DNA of 43,201 nucleotides. Origin: Flammeovirgaceae bacterium UBA5008 (GTDB lineage: Bacteria; Bacteroidota; Bacteroidia; Cytophagales; Cyclobacteriaceae). A program made the position numbers and the translations under genes. Shown in pieces: positions 1 through 8,957 of this stretch. The stretch is taken from the NCBI GenBank assembly GCA_002398365.1, contig DGYK01000022.1:69697-112897 (forward strand), in the 5' to 3' direction. Every line of letters starts with the position of its first letter. The first letter of the stretch is position 1. A model generated the notes under the pieces. It saw only the letters and a program-made list of their open reading frames with translations. It was not told the origin of the DNA and made no database searches.

Positions 1-383
1 AATACGCTGTAGGTATCAAATATGCCTCCGCTGGAAGCACAAGCTCCTACTGACAATACCCACCGCGGTTCTGCCATCTGCTCATACACCTGGCGCAACA
101 CAGGGCCCATTTTTTTCGCGATCGTTCCCATCACCATCAACAAGTCAGCCTGACGGGGTGAGAAACTCAAGCGCTCGGAACCAAAACGAGCTAAATCGTA
201 ATGCGCACCCATCGTAGCCATAAATTCGATACCGCAACATGAAGTGGCAAACGGCAAGGGCCAAATTGAATTTTTGCGGGCCAGTCCCACCACTTTATCT
301 AAACTGGTCGCAAAGAATCCGGCCCCTTCAATGCCATCGGGTTTCTCGGCTACCAATACATTATTCAGTTTTACTGTCTCCAT
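1..383 (-). CDS. nuoB: NADH-quinone oxidoreductase subunit B, partial
   Basis: NuoB carries iron-sulfur cluster N2 in the peripheral arm of respiratory complex I, next to the quinone site. The gene runs off the left edge, so only the first 127 codons are present. The translation begins METVKLNNVLVAEKPDG and contains the family signature FATSCCGIEFMATMGAHYDL with the tandem cysteines, then LSFSPRQADLLMVMGTI, and a third cysteine in SVGACASSGGIFDTYSV. The last cluster ligand lies beyond the edge. The ATG at 381-383 is one base past the nuoA stop, so the two are co-transcribed and probably translationally coupled. The family assignment is secure; the only limit is truncation by the window. Confidence 0.95.
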   Translation of the reverse strand, partial: METVKLNNVLVAEKPDGIEGAGFFATSLDKVVGLARKNSIWPLPFATSCCGIEFMATMGAHYDLARFGSERLSFSPRQADLLMVMGTIAKKMGPVLRQVYEQMAEPRWVLSVGACASSGGIFDTYSV

Positions 384-384
384 G

Positions 385-753
385 CTATTCCCACTTTAGC
401 GCACCGCGTTTGATGATATAAAACAAACCCACCAGCAAAAAGGATATAAACAAAATCATTTCGATGAATCCTTCCCACTGTAACTCTTTGAACATCACCG
501 CCCACGGATACATGAAAATGACTTCCACATCAAAAAGCACGAATAAAATCGCCACTAAAAAATACTTGATAGAAAACGGAACACGCGCGTTGCCGACCGG
601 CTCAATACCACATTCAAATGAATCTAATTTTGTTTGGCTTTTGCGTTTCGGGCCAAGGAGGTGCGTAGCGACCATGGTCACCACCACAAAACTCAGCGCG
701 ACCAAAAACATGAGGGCAATCGGGTAATAATCCTGGAGATGTTGTTGATCCAT
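385..753 (-). CDS. nuoA: NADH-quinone oxidoreductase subunit A
   Basis: Small membrane-arm subunit of complex I. The 122-residue protein shows three hydrophobic segments and the conserved motif FECGIEPVGNARVPFSIKYF, whose cysteine-containing loop lines the quinone cavity in the family, followed by FLVAILFVLFDVEVIFMYPW. The frame is open upstream to a TTG at 768, but I choose the ATG at 753 (MDQQHLQDYYPIAL): it matches family length, and a TAnnTTTG promoter element at 776-783 places transcription start close to 769. It is the first gene of a nuo operon continuing leftward into nuoB. The upstream gene (877-4506) is on the same strand but unrelated in function. Confidence 0.95.
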   Translation of the reverse strand: MDQQHLQDYYPIALMFLVALSFVVVTMVATHLLGPKRKSQTKLDSFECGIEPVGNARVPFSIKYFLVAILFVLFDVEVIFMYPWAVMFKELQWEGFIEMILFISFLLVGLFYIIKRGALKWE

Positions 754-775
754 ACCGACTTTTAACAAGAGAGTC

Positions 776-783
776 CAAAGTTA
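776..783 (-). promoter_or_regulatory. Putative -7 promoter element of the nuo operon
   Basis: On the minus strand this reads TAACTTTG, a full match to the Bacteroidota -7 consensus TAnnTTTG. It lies 22 bases upstream of the nuoA ATG. No clear TTG -33 element is seen 19-21 bases further upstream, so the call rests on the -7 box and position only. Confidence 0.45.
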
Positions 784-876
784 GTTTAAGAAATCGACAT
801 GAAAGGAAGAATTCACTCAATTATCCTTGAATTTTGAACGAATTGTCAGGCACCTCACCATTGCACACGATTGTTT

Positions 877-3800
877 TTATTCCTGAATGATTAATCGTGA
901 AGCAATCGCGCCTTTTGGAGTTTGAATGACCACTATATGAATGCCGGTGGGCAATTGAGAAATATCGAGTTCCGTGGTATTTTCCGTTAAAGTTGTTTGA
1001 AAAAGCGTGCGGCCGGTAACATCTATCATTTGCAAACTCGCTCCGGTGCTTGCATGTATTAGTTGTAGCTTCTGTCGCTTGCTGACCGGATTGGGATATA
1101 ATTGAGTAGAAGGCATTCCGGGTTCTATACCTGTCACTGTATTCGTAAAATATTTCACCGCCAACTGAAATGCATCGTTCCCGATTTTCTTGCCAATCAA
1201 GCGTCCTGGAATATCATCGGCCGGAGGGTGAATGCCACCCCAGATGCGCGAGAGGCTACTTTGGTCGGAGGCATCTTTGTAACGTGCCCACTGCAATTTC
1301 ACATCTACACTCGGGCCTTCTTCAAATACGAGGTATTCATTTTTCTTCGCCTCAAATTCGCCCAGCCCTCCCGGAAAATATTCATCACCCGTCAATTGGG
1401 TCAGCACTTCGGCTCCGGCACTGGAATAAGTAGAGTGACCTGAAATATATCCCGCAAAGGGAGGAGTAACAAAGGAAGGGCGCTGATATGGAAACCAGTT
1501 TTCAGCCAAAATCCAACCCACGCCTGCTTCATCGGTTGCCGGATTGGTAATGTAGGAAGGACCGCGCCAAGTGTAGAGTTTGATCTTATTAATGTGTTCG
1601 CCATTGGCACCTGCCAGCGGATCGCCTGCTTTCACCAGTTCCACCAATCCGGGTTGTAAGGGAATGCCGGCAGGATGAAAGCGCGGCTGTGTGTTATCTG
1701 AAGATTGCCCTTTATCCGCCATAAAGCGGATGGCCGAAATGGGCCGCACGCCATCGTAATATCCTTTGATTCCCCATGCGGTGATAGCCACATCGTGCAG
1801 TGCTCCGCCCATCGTTAAGTACGCTTTCACATCCCACTCCAGATTATCCATTTTGTTCCCGATTCCTTGGAACTTCTTTTCGAAAAGCGGATGATCGGTC
1901 ACGTAATTTAAGAGAGCAAACCAATGCCCCGGTGGTGTTTCTGATTTAGGACCATCGGCCCAAAACTCCGCGAGCACACGCGTATAGTCGCCTCGCGGCA
2001 CAAATTGCGGAGCATAAGCCTGCCCCGTTTTTGGGTTGATGAAGTAGCCTTTTCCAATATCACCACCGGCTGTGAGTTTGTAAAAATCGCGATAACCTGT
2101 GACAGTAGTAGGATAATCTTGCAAGGCTATGTTGCCCATGGAAGCAGGTGAGATATCGATCATCACGCCATCGGATGGACTTAAATGGGAAGCCCAGATT
2201 GACACGAGCGAAAAGCCCCACTTGTATTCACTGGATTGCCCTGTGCCGTTGACGGGATCTAATTGCGGAGGAATACCCGGATCGTGATAAACGGTATAGT
2301 CGTGACCATTGCGGCTCATTACTTTTTTGTCGGTGTTCTTCAATGCAAAAGGAACCACACCGCCCCACTCCGGACTTAAAAACGGTGGTGTAGTGCCTTG
2401 CACATTTCCGTTCTGATCAATGAACACTTGCAGTTTCAAAGGCTGCCAGCGATTGCAATCAATCATATTCTGACTGCCGGGCAGATCTGTTCGTAGCACA
2501 TCGTTTATAGGTTGATAAAACAGATTGGCATAGCCGCCACTTTCATTGGCACCATCCTGCAAACCAAACGCAATCACTTTTTGTGCGATGTAATTTCCCA
2601 ACGCTGCTGGTTTGCCCGAGGCATAATCGGTAGACGTATATCCTTCATCATATCCCAACTGGCGGAAGAGCAACTGCATATCGGGAAGGGAGGTAGAAGC
2701 GCCCGGTGAATTTTTAAACCGATGCATTAACAGGCGAAAGGCCGCGAAACTGATTGCTTCATTGCGCGCACTGGCTACATCCTTCGGTAGGGAAACCCCA
2801 TTATAAGGTGTAAAAAAACCGCCCACATTTTTATTCAATAAGAAAGTAGTAGCTTGATCGGTATAGGCAGCCCAAGCATCATACGCCGCAATGGAGAAAT
2901 GAAACAAGTTGCGTGCGTGCACCGTGGGCCGCGCGAAGTCAAGCCGAATGGCGTTGATCAACACTTCATTCCATTTGCGCGCTGCCGAGTGATATTGCAC
3001 ATTGTAATTTTGTGGGGCGGGTGGTGTCTTTGCCACTAAGGCAGAAGCCCGGCTCAACACTTGCTGGTAGTTACTTGTCTGGAATGGAGTCAACGATTCT
3101 TTTTCGATGGCGAGATACCGTGCGTCCGCAGCTACATTGGAGTAAGTTTCTGTAACGCCATTCGGCCAACGGATCATCACTTCATCTGCTTGCGTAAAAG
3201 ATCCTAAGCCGAAATGCAAGGTGGAACTATTCTGCGATGCGTAACCAGATCCAACATTCACTTCATCCATCAGCGTTTGGCCGTTTACTTTTACTTTTAC
3301 AGAAGCGCCCACAGCAAACTTATTCGAAGCGGTGCCCGAGAGCGTCAACTGCAACCAATGGCCCGCGGTTGTTTCTTTGTTTTGGAAAATCTGCAATCCT
3401 CCACCGGAAGAATTGGCAACCACTAAATCCATTAAACCATCCCTATTAAAATCTCCGGTAGCAGCACCATAACTAGCTTTGCGCGATTCTAGTGCGGTGG
3501 GTGTTACATTGGTGAATGTGGAACCTTGTTGATTTTTGAAAAGTTTATTCGGATACGGTGAGTACCCGTAATCATTCACCATATAGATGTCGGTGTATCC
3601 GTCATTATTATAGTCAACAGCCACCGTTCCCCACCCCATGCCATTGTCGTTCACATTCCATTCGGCAGCCTGATTGGAGTACGTGCCATCGGGTTTGGAG
3701 AGCAATAGGAAATTGTTGTACAGGTTTGTCACATAAAAATCATATTTTCCATCGCGGTTGAAATCGGCATAGTCTACCCCCATGCCATCGGCTTTTACAT

Positions 3801-4506
3801 TCAGTCCCAGTTCAGCACTTACTTCTTCAAACTGAGCGTTGCCTTTGTTTCTGAAAAATGTGTTAACGTTTCCATCAAACACCAAATAAATATCTAAGTC
3901 CCCATCGTCATCCTGATCCAACAACAAACCGCCCATTGAATTTTTCTTGCTGATGGCTCCGCTACCCACAATCTGATTGCGAAACTGAGAGGCTCCATAA
4001 TTCAGGAACAGTTCATTCTCACCAAAAAAGTTATTGGCATACACATCGAGCCACTGATCGCCATTCAAATCGCCTACCACCAGACTGTTGCTGCGCGCGT
4101 AGCTGGTGAGGCCGGTGGGTGTGGTGAAATCCGTAAAGGTGCCGTTACCATTGTTTCGATAATAGGATGTGCGCGAGTAGCCTGCGATTAATACATCGAG
4201 CCAGCCATCGTTGTTGGCATCAAACCAAACGGATAATTCATTGTCGGAGGTTAAGTCGAGGCCTGCGGCTTTGGCCACATCCTGAAAAACAAAATTGCCA
4301 TCATTGCGATACAAGCGGTTGGTGTTAGATGATCCGCCACACACGTAGATATCATCATCGCCATCATTGTCATAGTCCACCACCGACACTCCGCGATTGG
4401 AGGTTGCCGTAAATAATGGGTTGCCACTGGTTATTTCATGGAAGCTAGCTTGTGATAGCGCCTGGTGGCACAGCAGCATCCATCCGAAAAATACGAACCG
4501 ATACAT
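877..4506 (-). CDS. Secreted FG-GAP/UnbV - vanadium haloperoxidase-type fusion with T9SS tail
   Basis: 1209 residues. Residues 1-19 are a signal peptide. About 40-370 hold at least seven FG-GAP/VCBS calcium-loop repeats (for example DYDNDGDDDIYV, DLNGDQWLDVYA, DFNRDGLMDLVV). About 380-470 are an ASPIC/UnbV domain (VGASVKVKVNGQ, IRWPNGVTETY). About 500-1120 resemble the vanadium-dependent haloperoxidase/PAP2 fold with all active-site motifs: K914-x6-R921-P922, SGH at 1022-1024, and S1086-R1087-x5-H1093-x3-D1097. About 1135-1209 are a type IX secretion sorting domain (LYPNPVSKRQ and a beta-rich tail), so export to the surface or medium is expected. Vanadate-dependent halide oxidation or phosphatase-like activity is possible, but substrate cannot be read from sequence. 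The gene is monocistronic, and the divergent ABC exporter starts 124 bases upstream. Confidence is high for the domains and moderate for enzyme activity. Confidence 0.9.
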   Translation of the reverse strand: MYRFVFFGWMLLCHQALSQASFHEITSGNPLFTATSNRGVSVVDYDNDGDDDIYVCGGSSNTNRLYRNDGNFVFQDVAKAAGLDLTSDNELSVWFDANNDGWLDVLIAGYSRTSYYRNNGNGTFTDFTTPTGLTSYARSNSLVVGDLNGDQWLDVYANNFFGENELFLNYGASQFRNQIVGSGAISKKNSMGGLLLDQDDDGDLDIYLVFDGNVNTFFRNKGNAQFEEVSAELGLNVKADGMGVDYADFNRDGKYDFYVTNLYNNFLLLSKPDGTYSNQAAEWNVNDNGMGWGTVAVDYNNDGYTDIYMVNDYGYSPYPNKLFKNQQGSTFTNVTPTALESRKASYGAATGDFNRDGLMDLVVANSSGGGLQIFQNKETTAGHWLQLTLSGTASNKFAVGASVKVKVNGQTLMDEVNVGSGYASQNSSTLHFGLGSFTQADEVMIRWPNGVTETYSNVAADARYLAIEKESLTPFQTSNYQQVLSRASALVAKTPPAPQNYNVQYHSAARKWNEVLINAIRLDFARPTVHARNLFHFSIAAYDAWAAYTDQATTFLLNKNVGGFFTPYNGVSLPKDVASARNEAISFAAFRLLMHRFKNSPGASTSLPDMQLLFRQLGYDEGYTSTDYASGKPAALGNYIAQKVIAFGLQDGANESGGYANLFYQPINDVLRTDLPGSQNMIDCNRWQPLKLQVFIDQNGNVQGTTPPFLSPEWGGVVPFALKNTDKKVMSRNGHDYTVYHDPGIPPQLDPVNGTGQSSEYKWGFSLVSIWASHLSPSDGVMIDISPASMGNIALQDYPTTVTGYRDFYKLTAGGDIGKGYFINPKTGQAYAPQFVPRGDYTRVLAEFWADGPKSETPPGHWFALLNYVTDHPLFEKKFQGIGNKMDNLEWDVKAYLTMGGALHDVAITAWGIKGYYDGVRPISAIRFMADKGQSSDNTQPRFHPAGIPLQPGLVELVKAGDPLAGANGEHINKIKLYTWRGPSYITNPATDEAGVGWILAENWFPYQRPSFVTPPFAGYISGHSTYSSAGAEVLTQLTGDEYFPGGLGEFEAKKNEYLVFEEGPSVDVKLQWARYKDASDQSSLSRIWGGIHPPADDIPGRLIGKKIGNDAFQLAVKYFTNTVTGIEPGMPSTQLYPNPVSKRQKLQLIHASTGASLQMIDVTGRTLFQTTLTENTTELDISQLPTGIHIVVIQTPKGAIASRLIIQE

Positions 4507-4524
4507 AAAATACGATTACTGAAT

Positions 4525-4532
4525 CAAATATA
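4525..4532 (-). promoter_or_regulatory. Putative -7 promoter element of the haloperoxidase-fusion gene
   Basis: The minus strand reads TATATTTG, matching TAnnTTTG, 18 bases upstream of the ATG at 4506. A TTTTG lies 16 bases further upstream, somewhat closer than the usual -33 spacing of about 19. Confidence 0.4.
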
Positions 4533-4630
4533 CGATCTAAAGTTCTTTCAAAATCCATTTTCGGGATACGTTCTAGACTAAAAGGAACTTACTTTGCGTC
4601 CTTGAAGTTATTCGACCTGATTCTTTAACT

Positions 4631-6373
4631 ATGTCAAAAACCGCTACCGTTTCTAAAAATAAAGTCACCATCGGCCATGTTTTCAAAACCATTGTGTGGC
4701 CCCGCAGAAAATTGCTGTTCATCGGACTGATTCTCATCATTATTAGCCGCGCGGCTGGTCTGGTGCCTCCATGGGCTACTAAACCATTTATGGATGACAT
4801 TTTGGTAAACCATCAGATGGACAAATTGCCGCTGTTGCTGATTGGTGTCACGGTCGCCATTTTAATACAAGCTGTTACCTCTTTTTTACTCACAAAAATA
4901 TTAAGCGTAGAAGCACAACACCTGATTTCGGTTTTGCGCTCGCGTGTACAAAAACATCTGCTTCGCCTGCCCATTCGCTTTTTCGATAATCAGAAATCCG
5001 GTGCTCTGGTATCGCGTGTGATGAACGATGTAGAAGGTGTGCGCAACTTAGTGGGGACCGGTTTGGTGCAGTTGGTTGGCGGTGTGCTGACTGCGATTAT
5101 CTCAGTGGGCTTTCTGATTAATATCAATCCTTGGATGACACTTTTTGTATTATTGCCGATGTCCATCTTTGGAGTGATTACACTCAAAGCATTCTCCATC
5201 ATTCGCCCAGTCTTTCGGGAACGCGGAAAAATTACGGCTGAAGTAACCGGGCGCCTGACAGAAACACTCAATGGGGTGCGCGTCATCAAAGGATTTAATG
5301 CAGAGCCACAAGAGATTAAAGTTTTCGAAAAAGGTGTAGATCAACTTTTTCAAAATGTAAAAAAGAGTTTAACCTCTACCAGCTTTGTAACCAGCGCGGG
5401 CACTTTCTTAGTAGGTCTTGCCAGCGTGGGCATCATGGGCTTAAGCGGCTACTACAATCTGACTGCGGGAGATTTTCTTCAGTTCACCATGTTCATGGTG
5501 TTTATGATTGCGCCCATCGTGCAGATGAGCAACATTGGCAGTCAGTTGACGGAAGCTTTTGCAGGACTAGATCGCACGGAAGAGTTGATGAACATGCCCA
5601 TTGAAGATGACGGCACCGTACGCACGGTGAAGATCGGCACCATTCAAGGTGACATGGAATTTAAAAATGTGTCGTTTGCGTATGAAGAAGGCAAGCCTGT
5701 GTTGAAGAACATCGACTTCAAGGCTCCGGCCGGCACGGTGACCGCTCTTGTTGGAACGTCTGGTTCAGGTAAAACAACCATTGCCGGATTGACCGCTTCT
5801 TTTCTGAATCCAGATAGCGGCACGATTACCATCGATGGTGTTGACATGAGCAAAGTTTCACTGGACAGCTTCCGTAGCCAGTTGGGTGTGGTGTTACAAG
5901 ACGACTTTTTGTTTGAAGGCACCATCCGCGAAAACATTTTATTCCCGCGCCCGAATGCTACCGAAAATGAATTGAAGAATGCGGTGCATGCCGCCTTCGT
6001 ACATGAGTTCACCGATCGCTTTGAATTGGGCCTCGACACGGTGATTGGTGAACGCGGTGTGAAACTCAGTGGAGGTCAGCGCCAGCGCATAGCCATAGCA
6101 CGCGCTATCCTAGCCAATCCGCGCATTCTGATTTTAGATGAAGCAACTTCCAACCTTGACACGGAAAGTGAAAGTTTTATTCAGGACAGTTTGAAAACAC
6201 TGATGCAAGGCCGCACTACGTTTGTGATTGCCCATCGTCTGAGTACCATTCGCCAAGCCGATCAAATCTTAGTCATTGAAGACGGCCAGATTGCCGAGCG
6301 TGGCAAACACGAAGAACTGATCGAAAAGAAAGGGCGGTATTTTCAATTGTATACATATCAGGCTAGGATATGA
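4631..6373 (+). CDS. ABC exporter, fused permease-ATPase (MsbA-like half-transporter)
   Basis: 580 residues in the type IV exporter arrangement. An N-terminal six-helix transmembrane domain spans about 20-315, with helices visible at 28-45, 67-90, 140-190 and 255-300. A nucleotide-binding domain follows from about 340. It has Walker A GTSGSGKT (375-382), Q-loop VLQDD (Q423), signature LSGGQ (479-483), Walker B ILILDE (499-504), D-loop SNLD and H-loop H535. It should work as a homodimer pumping a lipid or hydrophobic compound outward. Sequence does not separate lipid A flippase from multidrug exporter. It starts at an ATG with no competing start and has no operon partner, so I give no symbol. 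Confidence 0.9.
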   Translation: MSKTATVSKNKVTIGHVFKTIVWPRRKLLFIGLILIIISRAAGLVPPWATKPFMDDILVNHQMDKLPLLLIGVTVAILIQAVTSFLLTKILSVEAQHLISVLRSRVQKHLLRLPIRFFDNQKSGALVSRVMNDVEGVRNLVGTGLVQLVGGVLTAIISVGFLININPWMTLFVLLPMSIFGVITLKAFSIIRPVFRERGKITAEVTGRLTETLNGVRVIKGFNAEPQEIKVFEKGVDQLFQNVKKSLTSTSFVTSAGTFLVGLASVGIMGLSGYYNLTAGDFLQFTMFMVFMIAPIVQMSNIGSQLTEAFAGLDRTEELMNMPIEDDGTVRTVKIGTIQGDMEFKNVSFAYEEGKPVLKNIDFKAPAGTVTALVGTSGSGKTTIAGLTASFLNPDSGTITIDGVDMSKVSLDSFRSQLGVVLQDDFLFEGTIRENILFPRPNATENELKNAVHAAFVHEFTDRFELGLDTVIGERGVKLSGGQRQRIAIARAILANPRILILDEATSNLDTESESFIQDSLKTLMQGRTTFVIAHRLSTIRQADQILVIEDGQIAERGKHEELIEKKGRYFQLYTYQARI

Positions 6374-6410
6374 CTTCGTAGTCTGGCTATTCATAACTGC
6401 TTATTGATCT

Positions 6411-6614
6411 CTAAGCCACTTCCATGTATTACGGAAACCGAGGCAAAGAAGAACAATTTCTAAAGCTGCGGCTAAATACAAGTGTGACTAAGCCTTTCCT
6501 ACCAAATTGGAAAGCATATACGGAATATGAATGGTGTCAACAATGATGTTTGTCCATTGATTAAGCCAGGCCGCCAGTTAGATAGAAATAAAAATCATCC
6601 GGCTAAAGGATCAT
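6411..6614 (-). pseudogene. Decayed C-terminal copy of the DUF6326-like membrane gene
   Basis: The minus strand here aligns base for base with 8471-8902. In one frame it reads LNQWTNIIVDTIHIPYML then SNLVGKA-stop-SHLYLAAALEIVLL, matching LNRWTNIIIAAIHIPYML and FNLVGEAWAHMYVAAALEVV of the intact gene. There are in-frame stops (TAG in place of the Trp codon, TAA upstream) and an apparent one-base length change near 6600. Similarity begins near an ATG at about 6614. The N-terminal half is missing and the neighbouring gene (6618-6998) abuts this point. It is a degenerate duplicate, not coding. Confidence 0.8.
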
Positions 6615-6617
6615 GAT

Positions 6618-6998
6618 TTATGAATTAGGTTTATTGGTAAATGATAGTTCGAGGTAAACAAGAGCCATTATGATTGCCATTTCACTAAAAAAGTACAACA
6701 TCCCGAGTCTGTTCAATTGATGATAGTAGTAAATCAAGAAACCAGCAGTGAAAATAATATAGCTGACATTGGCAATGGCAATGGCCAAAAGAAAGGTTTT
6801 CCGCTTCCGCTTCACCATAAGTCGGCAGGCTAATGAGTGAATTGAAATGAGTAACGCAATCAAGGAGAGCATGTGGGAAGTAGTTTTCGGAATTCCAAAA
6901 AAATACTCATACTCACCTACTATAAAAAATAACAACGTGGCTGAGGACAGCGCACCGAGTCCATCTACTACAAAAAGTTGATTGGGGTTGATTCTCAT
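6618..6998 (-). CDS. Four-helix integral membrane protein, unknown function
   Basis: 126 residues starting MRINPNQLFVVDGLGALSS. Four hydrophobic segments lie at about 10-30, 38-58, 67-92 and 99-118, with a basic loop RLMVKRKRKT between the second and third. No catalytic motif is evident and I do not recognise a named family. The start is a plain ATG with no upstream alternative in frame. It lies immediately upstream of the degenerate DUF6326 copy (same strand). The two may once have been neighbours, or a rearrangement may have placed this gene against the remnant. Confidence 0.75.
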   Translation of the reverse strand: MRINPNQLFVVDGLGALSSATLLFFIVGEYEYFFGIPKTTSHMLSLIALLISIHSLACRLMVKRKRKTFLLAIAIANVSYIIFTAGFLIYYYHQLNRLGMLYFFSEMAIIMALVYLELSFTNKPNS

Positions 6999-7119
6999 TT
7001 TTTACAAATAGAAAATAATCTGATAGGCAGCAAACATGAGTAGAGCATCTTATAATTAGTTGCTCATAACAATGTAAGGCATAAGATAGTTAGCGTTGGG
7101 AAGTAAAAATTGATTTAAT

Positions 7120-7686
7120 CTATTTTAATCTCTCATACTTCTTCTTTCGAAATAATTTCTCCAGTTCATGATGTTCTTGCTGAATGGTAAGGTCTATAGG
7201 AGTTACTGATGTATTGTTTTTAGCATAGGGGTTGGCTCCAAACTTCAGGAGCAATCGAGCAGATTCAATATTGCCTGTCCACCCTGCCCAATGCAAAGGT
7301 GTTTCTTCTATTCCATCGCGGGCGTTCAGATTAGCATTATTTTGCAGAAGGAGTAACACCATCTTCACATTATTGTATTCAACGGCATAATGAAGAGGCG
7401 ATATCTTGTCGTTGTTAGCTATATTGACATCTGCACCTGCTTCAACAAAATATTTTACGAGTTTATAGTAGCTTAATTTTGCCACCAAATTGAGCGGAGT
7501 ATTTCCATTTTTGTCGCGGCAGTTGATATCGGGAGATAGTGCCATGGCTTTCTTGATTTCCTTCACGTTGCCATGCAACGCGGCTGCCAGCAACTTCTCG
7601 TTTGCTTCTTGGGCATTAGCGGATAAACCCACTAGTAAAATAATTGGCAGAATAACTGCCTTCATTAAAGCATAATGTTTGCGCAT
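7120..7686 (-). CDS. Secreted or periplasmic ankyrin-repeat protein
   Basis: 188 residues. A signal peptide (MRKHYALMKAVILPIILLVG, cleavage after ANA near residue 25) is followed by four to five ankyrin repeats from about 30 to 175. Visible units include DKNGNTPLNLVAKLSYYKLV, NDKISPLHYAVEYNNVKMVL and ETPLHWAGWTGNIESARLLL. The C-terminus is basic (FRKKKYERLK). Ankyrin repeats mediate protein-protein contacts; the partner is unknown. The gene stands alone between an unknown membrane gene and a LysE exporter. A second ATG lies eight codons in, and either start leaves the signal peptide core intact. Confidence 0.85.
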   Translation of the reverse strand: MRKHYALMKAVILPIILLVGLSANAQEANEKLLAAALHGNVKEIKKAMALSPDINCRDKNGNTPLNLVAKLSYYKLVKYFVEAGADVNIANNDKISPLHYAVEYNNVKMVLLLLQNNANLNARDGIEETPLHWAGWTGNIESARLLLKFGANPYAKNNTSVTPIDLTIQQEHHELEKLFRKKKYERLK

Positions 7687-7729
7687 GGGTATAAAGTTAG
7701 TCTTTTTGGCAACTTAATTTGCTCTGATT

Positions 7730-8341
7730 TTATCGGCTAGACACCATTAACCGAATACCAAAAGCGACTAAGATTGCACCACTTATTTTATTTAAAGTTT
7801 GACCATTATTTATTGAAGAAAACTTTGATTTGGCAAAAGCCGAAGTCAGTGCGTAAATAGTGTGAACTACAACTACAATAGCGCTAAAGGTGGCAGCCAA
7901 TAATATGACTTGTGAACTATAGCTCTGAGACAAATTAATGAATTGAGGAAATATAGAGATGAAGAAAATAACCGCTTTCGGGTTTGAGATAGAAACCAAA
8001 AACCCTTCCATAAAACATTTTAACAACGATTTATTTTGAATCTTGTCCTGAAATAGGCTTTCTGACTTTTTGCGCCACATTTTAACGCCAAGAAATATTA
8101 AATAAATAGCTCCCGCAATTTTTATAGTTGTAAACGCAACTACCGAACTCGCTAAAATAATTCCTAAGCTGGAAGCTGAAATGAGTGCAATAACAAGTAT
8201 CGCCAACGCTATACCAGCTATTCCTACTAGCGATCTTAAAAGCCCTCTCCGAACAGCGTTATTTATCGTTAACATTACTGCTGGCCCTGGCAATAATACG
8301 GTTGTAAGGGCAACGCCAACATAAACTAAATAGTTATTCAT
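7730..8341 (-). CDS. LysE/RhtB-family amino-acid exporter
   Basis: Inner-membrane exporter of the LysE superfamily, which pumps out amino acids or related metabolites. With the start at 8341 the protein is 203 residues, the usual family length, and opens with MNNYLVYVGVALTTVLLPGP, containing the conserved PGP after the first helix. Further helices follow at about 34-62, 60-85, 110-135, 140-165 and 182-200. A longer in-frame start exists at 8374 (11 extra residues). I prefer the inner ATG because family members begin just before the first helix. Substrate specificity cannot be inferred. The conserved SNPKAVIFF segment is present. Confidence 0.88.
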   Translation of the reverse strand: MNNYLVYVGVALTTVLLPGPAVMLTINNAVRRGLLRSLVGIAGIALAILVIALISASSLGIILASSVVAFTTIKIAGAIYLIFLGVKMWRKKSESLFQDKIQNKSLLKCFMEGFLVSISNPKAVIFFISIFPQFINLSQSYSSQVILLAATFSAIVVVVHTIYALTSAFAKSKFSSINNGQTLNKISGAILVAFGIRLMVSSR

Positions 8342-8470
8342 ATAAAAAAAATTGTACACTATAAGGTTAGCCATTGATGAAACTCAAATTAGGAATAACT
8401 ACCGATGTCACGTCTTTATCAATTGTGCTCTCCCAGAAATTATTTTTGTCCATAATATCAGATTGACCTG

Positions 8471-8902
8471 TTAAATTTGAGGTTTGTCAATCACTATAGG
8501 CCACTTCCACGCATTGTTGATAATGAGAACCAGAAGAACAACTTCTAAAGCTGCCGCTACATACATGTGTGCCCACGCCTCTCCTACCAAATTGAACAGC
8601 ATGTACGGAATATGAATGGCGGCAATAATGATGTTTGTCCATCGATTGAGTTTAGCCGGCAGCAACACCGAAAGGAATATCATCGATACTGGGATCATCA
8701 TGAAGCTCACGACTACCAATAGAAATCCTTCTGTTATCGCAAATTCAAAAACCCTCCCGCTCTGAATTTCTTCCAGCTTATGAGGCATGTATAAGTGGAA
8801 GTAATCGATATAGATGTAGAGAAACATAAAACTTGCCCACAGTGCGGCAAGTTTTAGTTTCACATTAATTGTACAGTCTTCCAGCATTTTTTTCGTATCC
8901 AT
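8471..8902 (-). CDS. DUF6326-like four-helix membrane protein
   Basis: 143 residues: MDTKKMLEDCTINVKLKLAA, then four hydrophobic segments with motifs ALWASFMFLYIYIDYFHLY, MIPVSMIFLSVLLPAKLNRW and the closing AWKWP. The pattern agrees with small membrane proteins called DUF6326 from memory; biochemical function is unknown. A degenerate second copy of its C-terminal half lies at 6411-6614, so this locus has been duplicated. A lipoprotein gene ends its upstream neighbourhood 55 bases away on the same strand and may share a transcript. The family name is moderately sure; gene reality is very sure. Confidence 0.85.
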   Translation of the reverse strand: MDTKKMLEDCTINVKLKLAALWASFMFLYIYIDYFHLYMPHKLEEIQSGRVFEFAITEGFLLVVVSFMMIPVSMIFLSVLLPAKLNRWTNIIIAAIHIPYMLFNLVGEAWAHMYVAAALEVVLLVLIINNAWKWPIVIDKPQI

Positions 8903-8957
8903 TAGCTATCAATTAAAATCTGTTACTAAAAGAATATTCTGTCTCAACGAATTTCAT

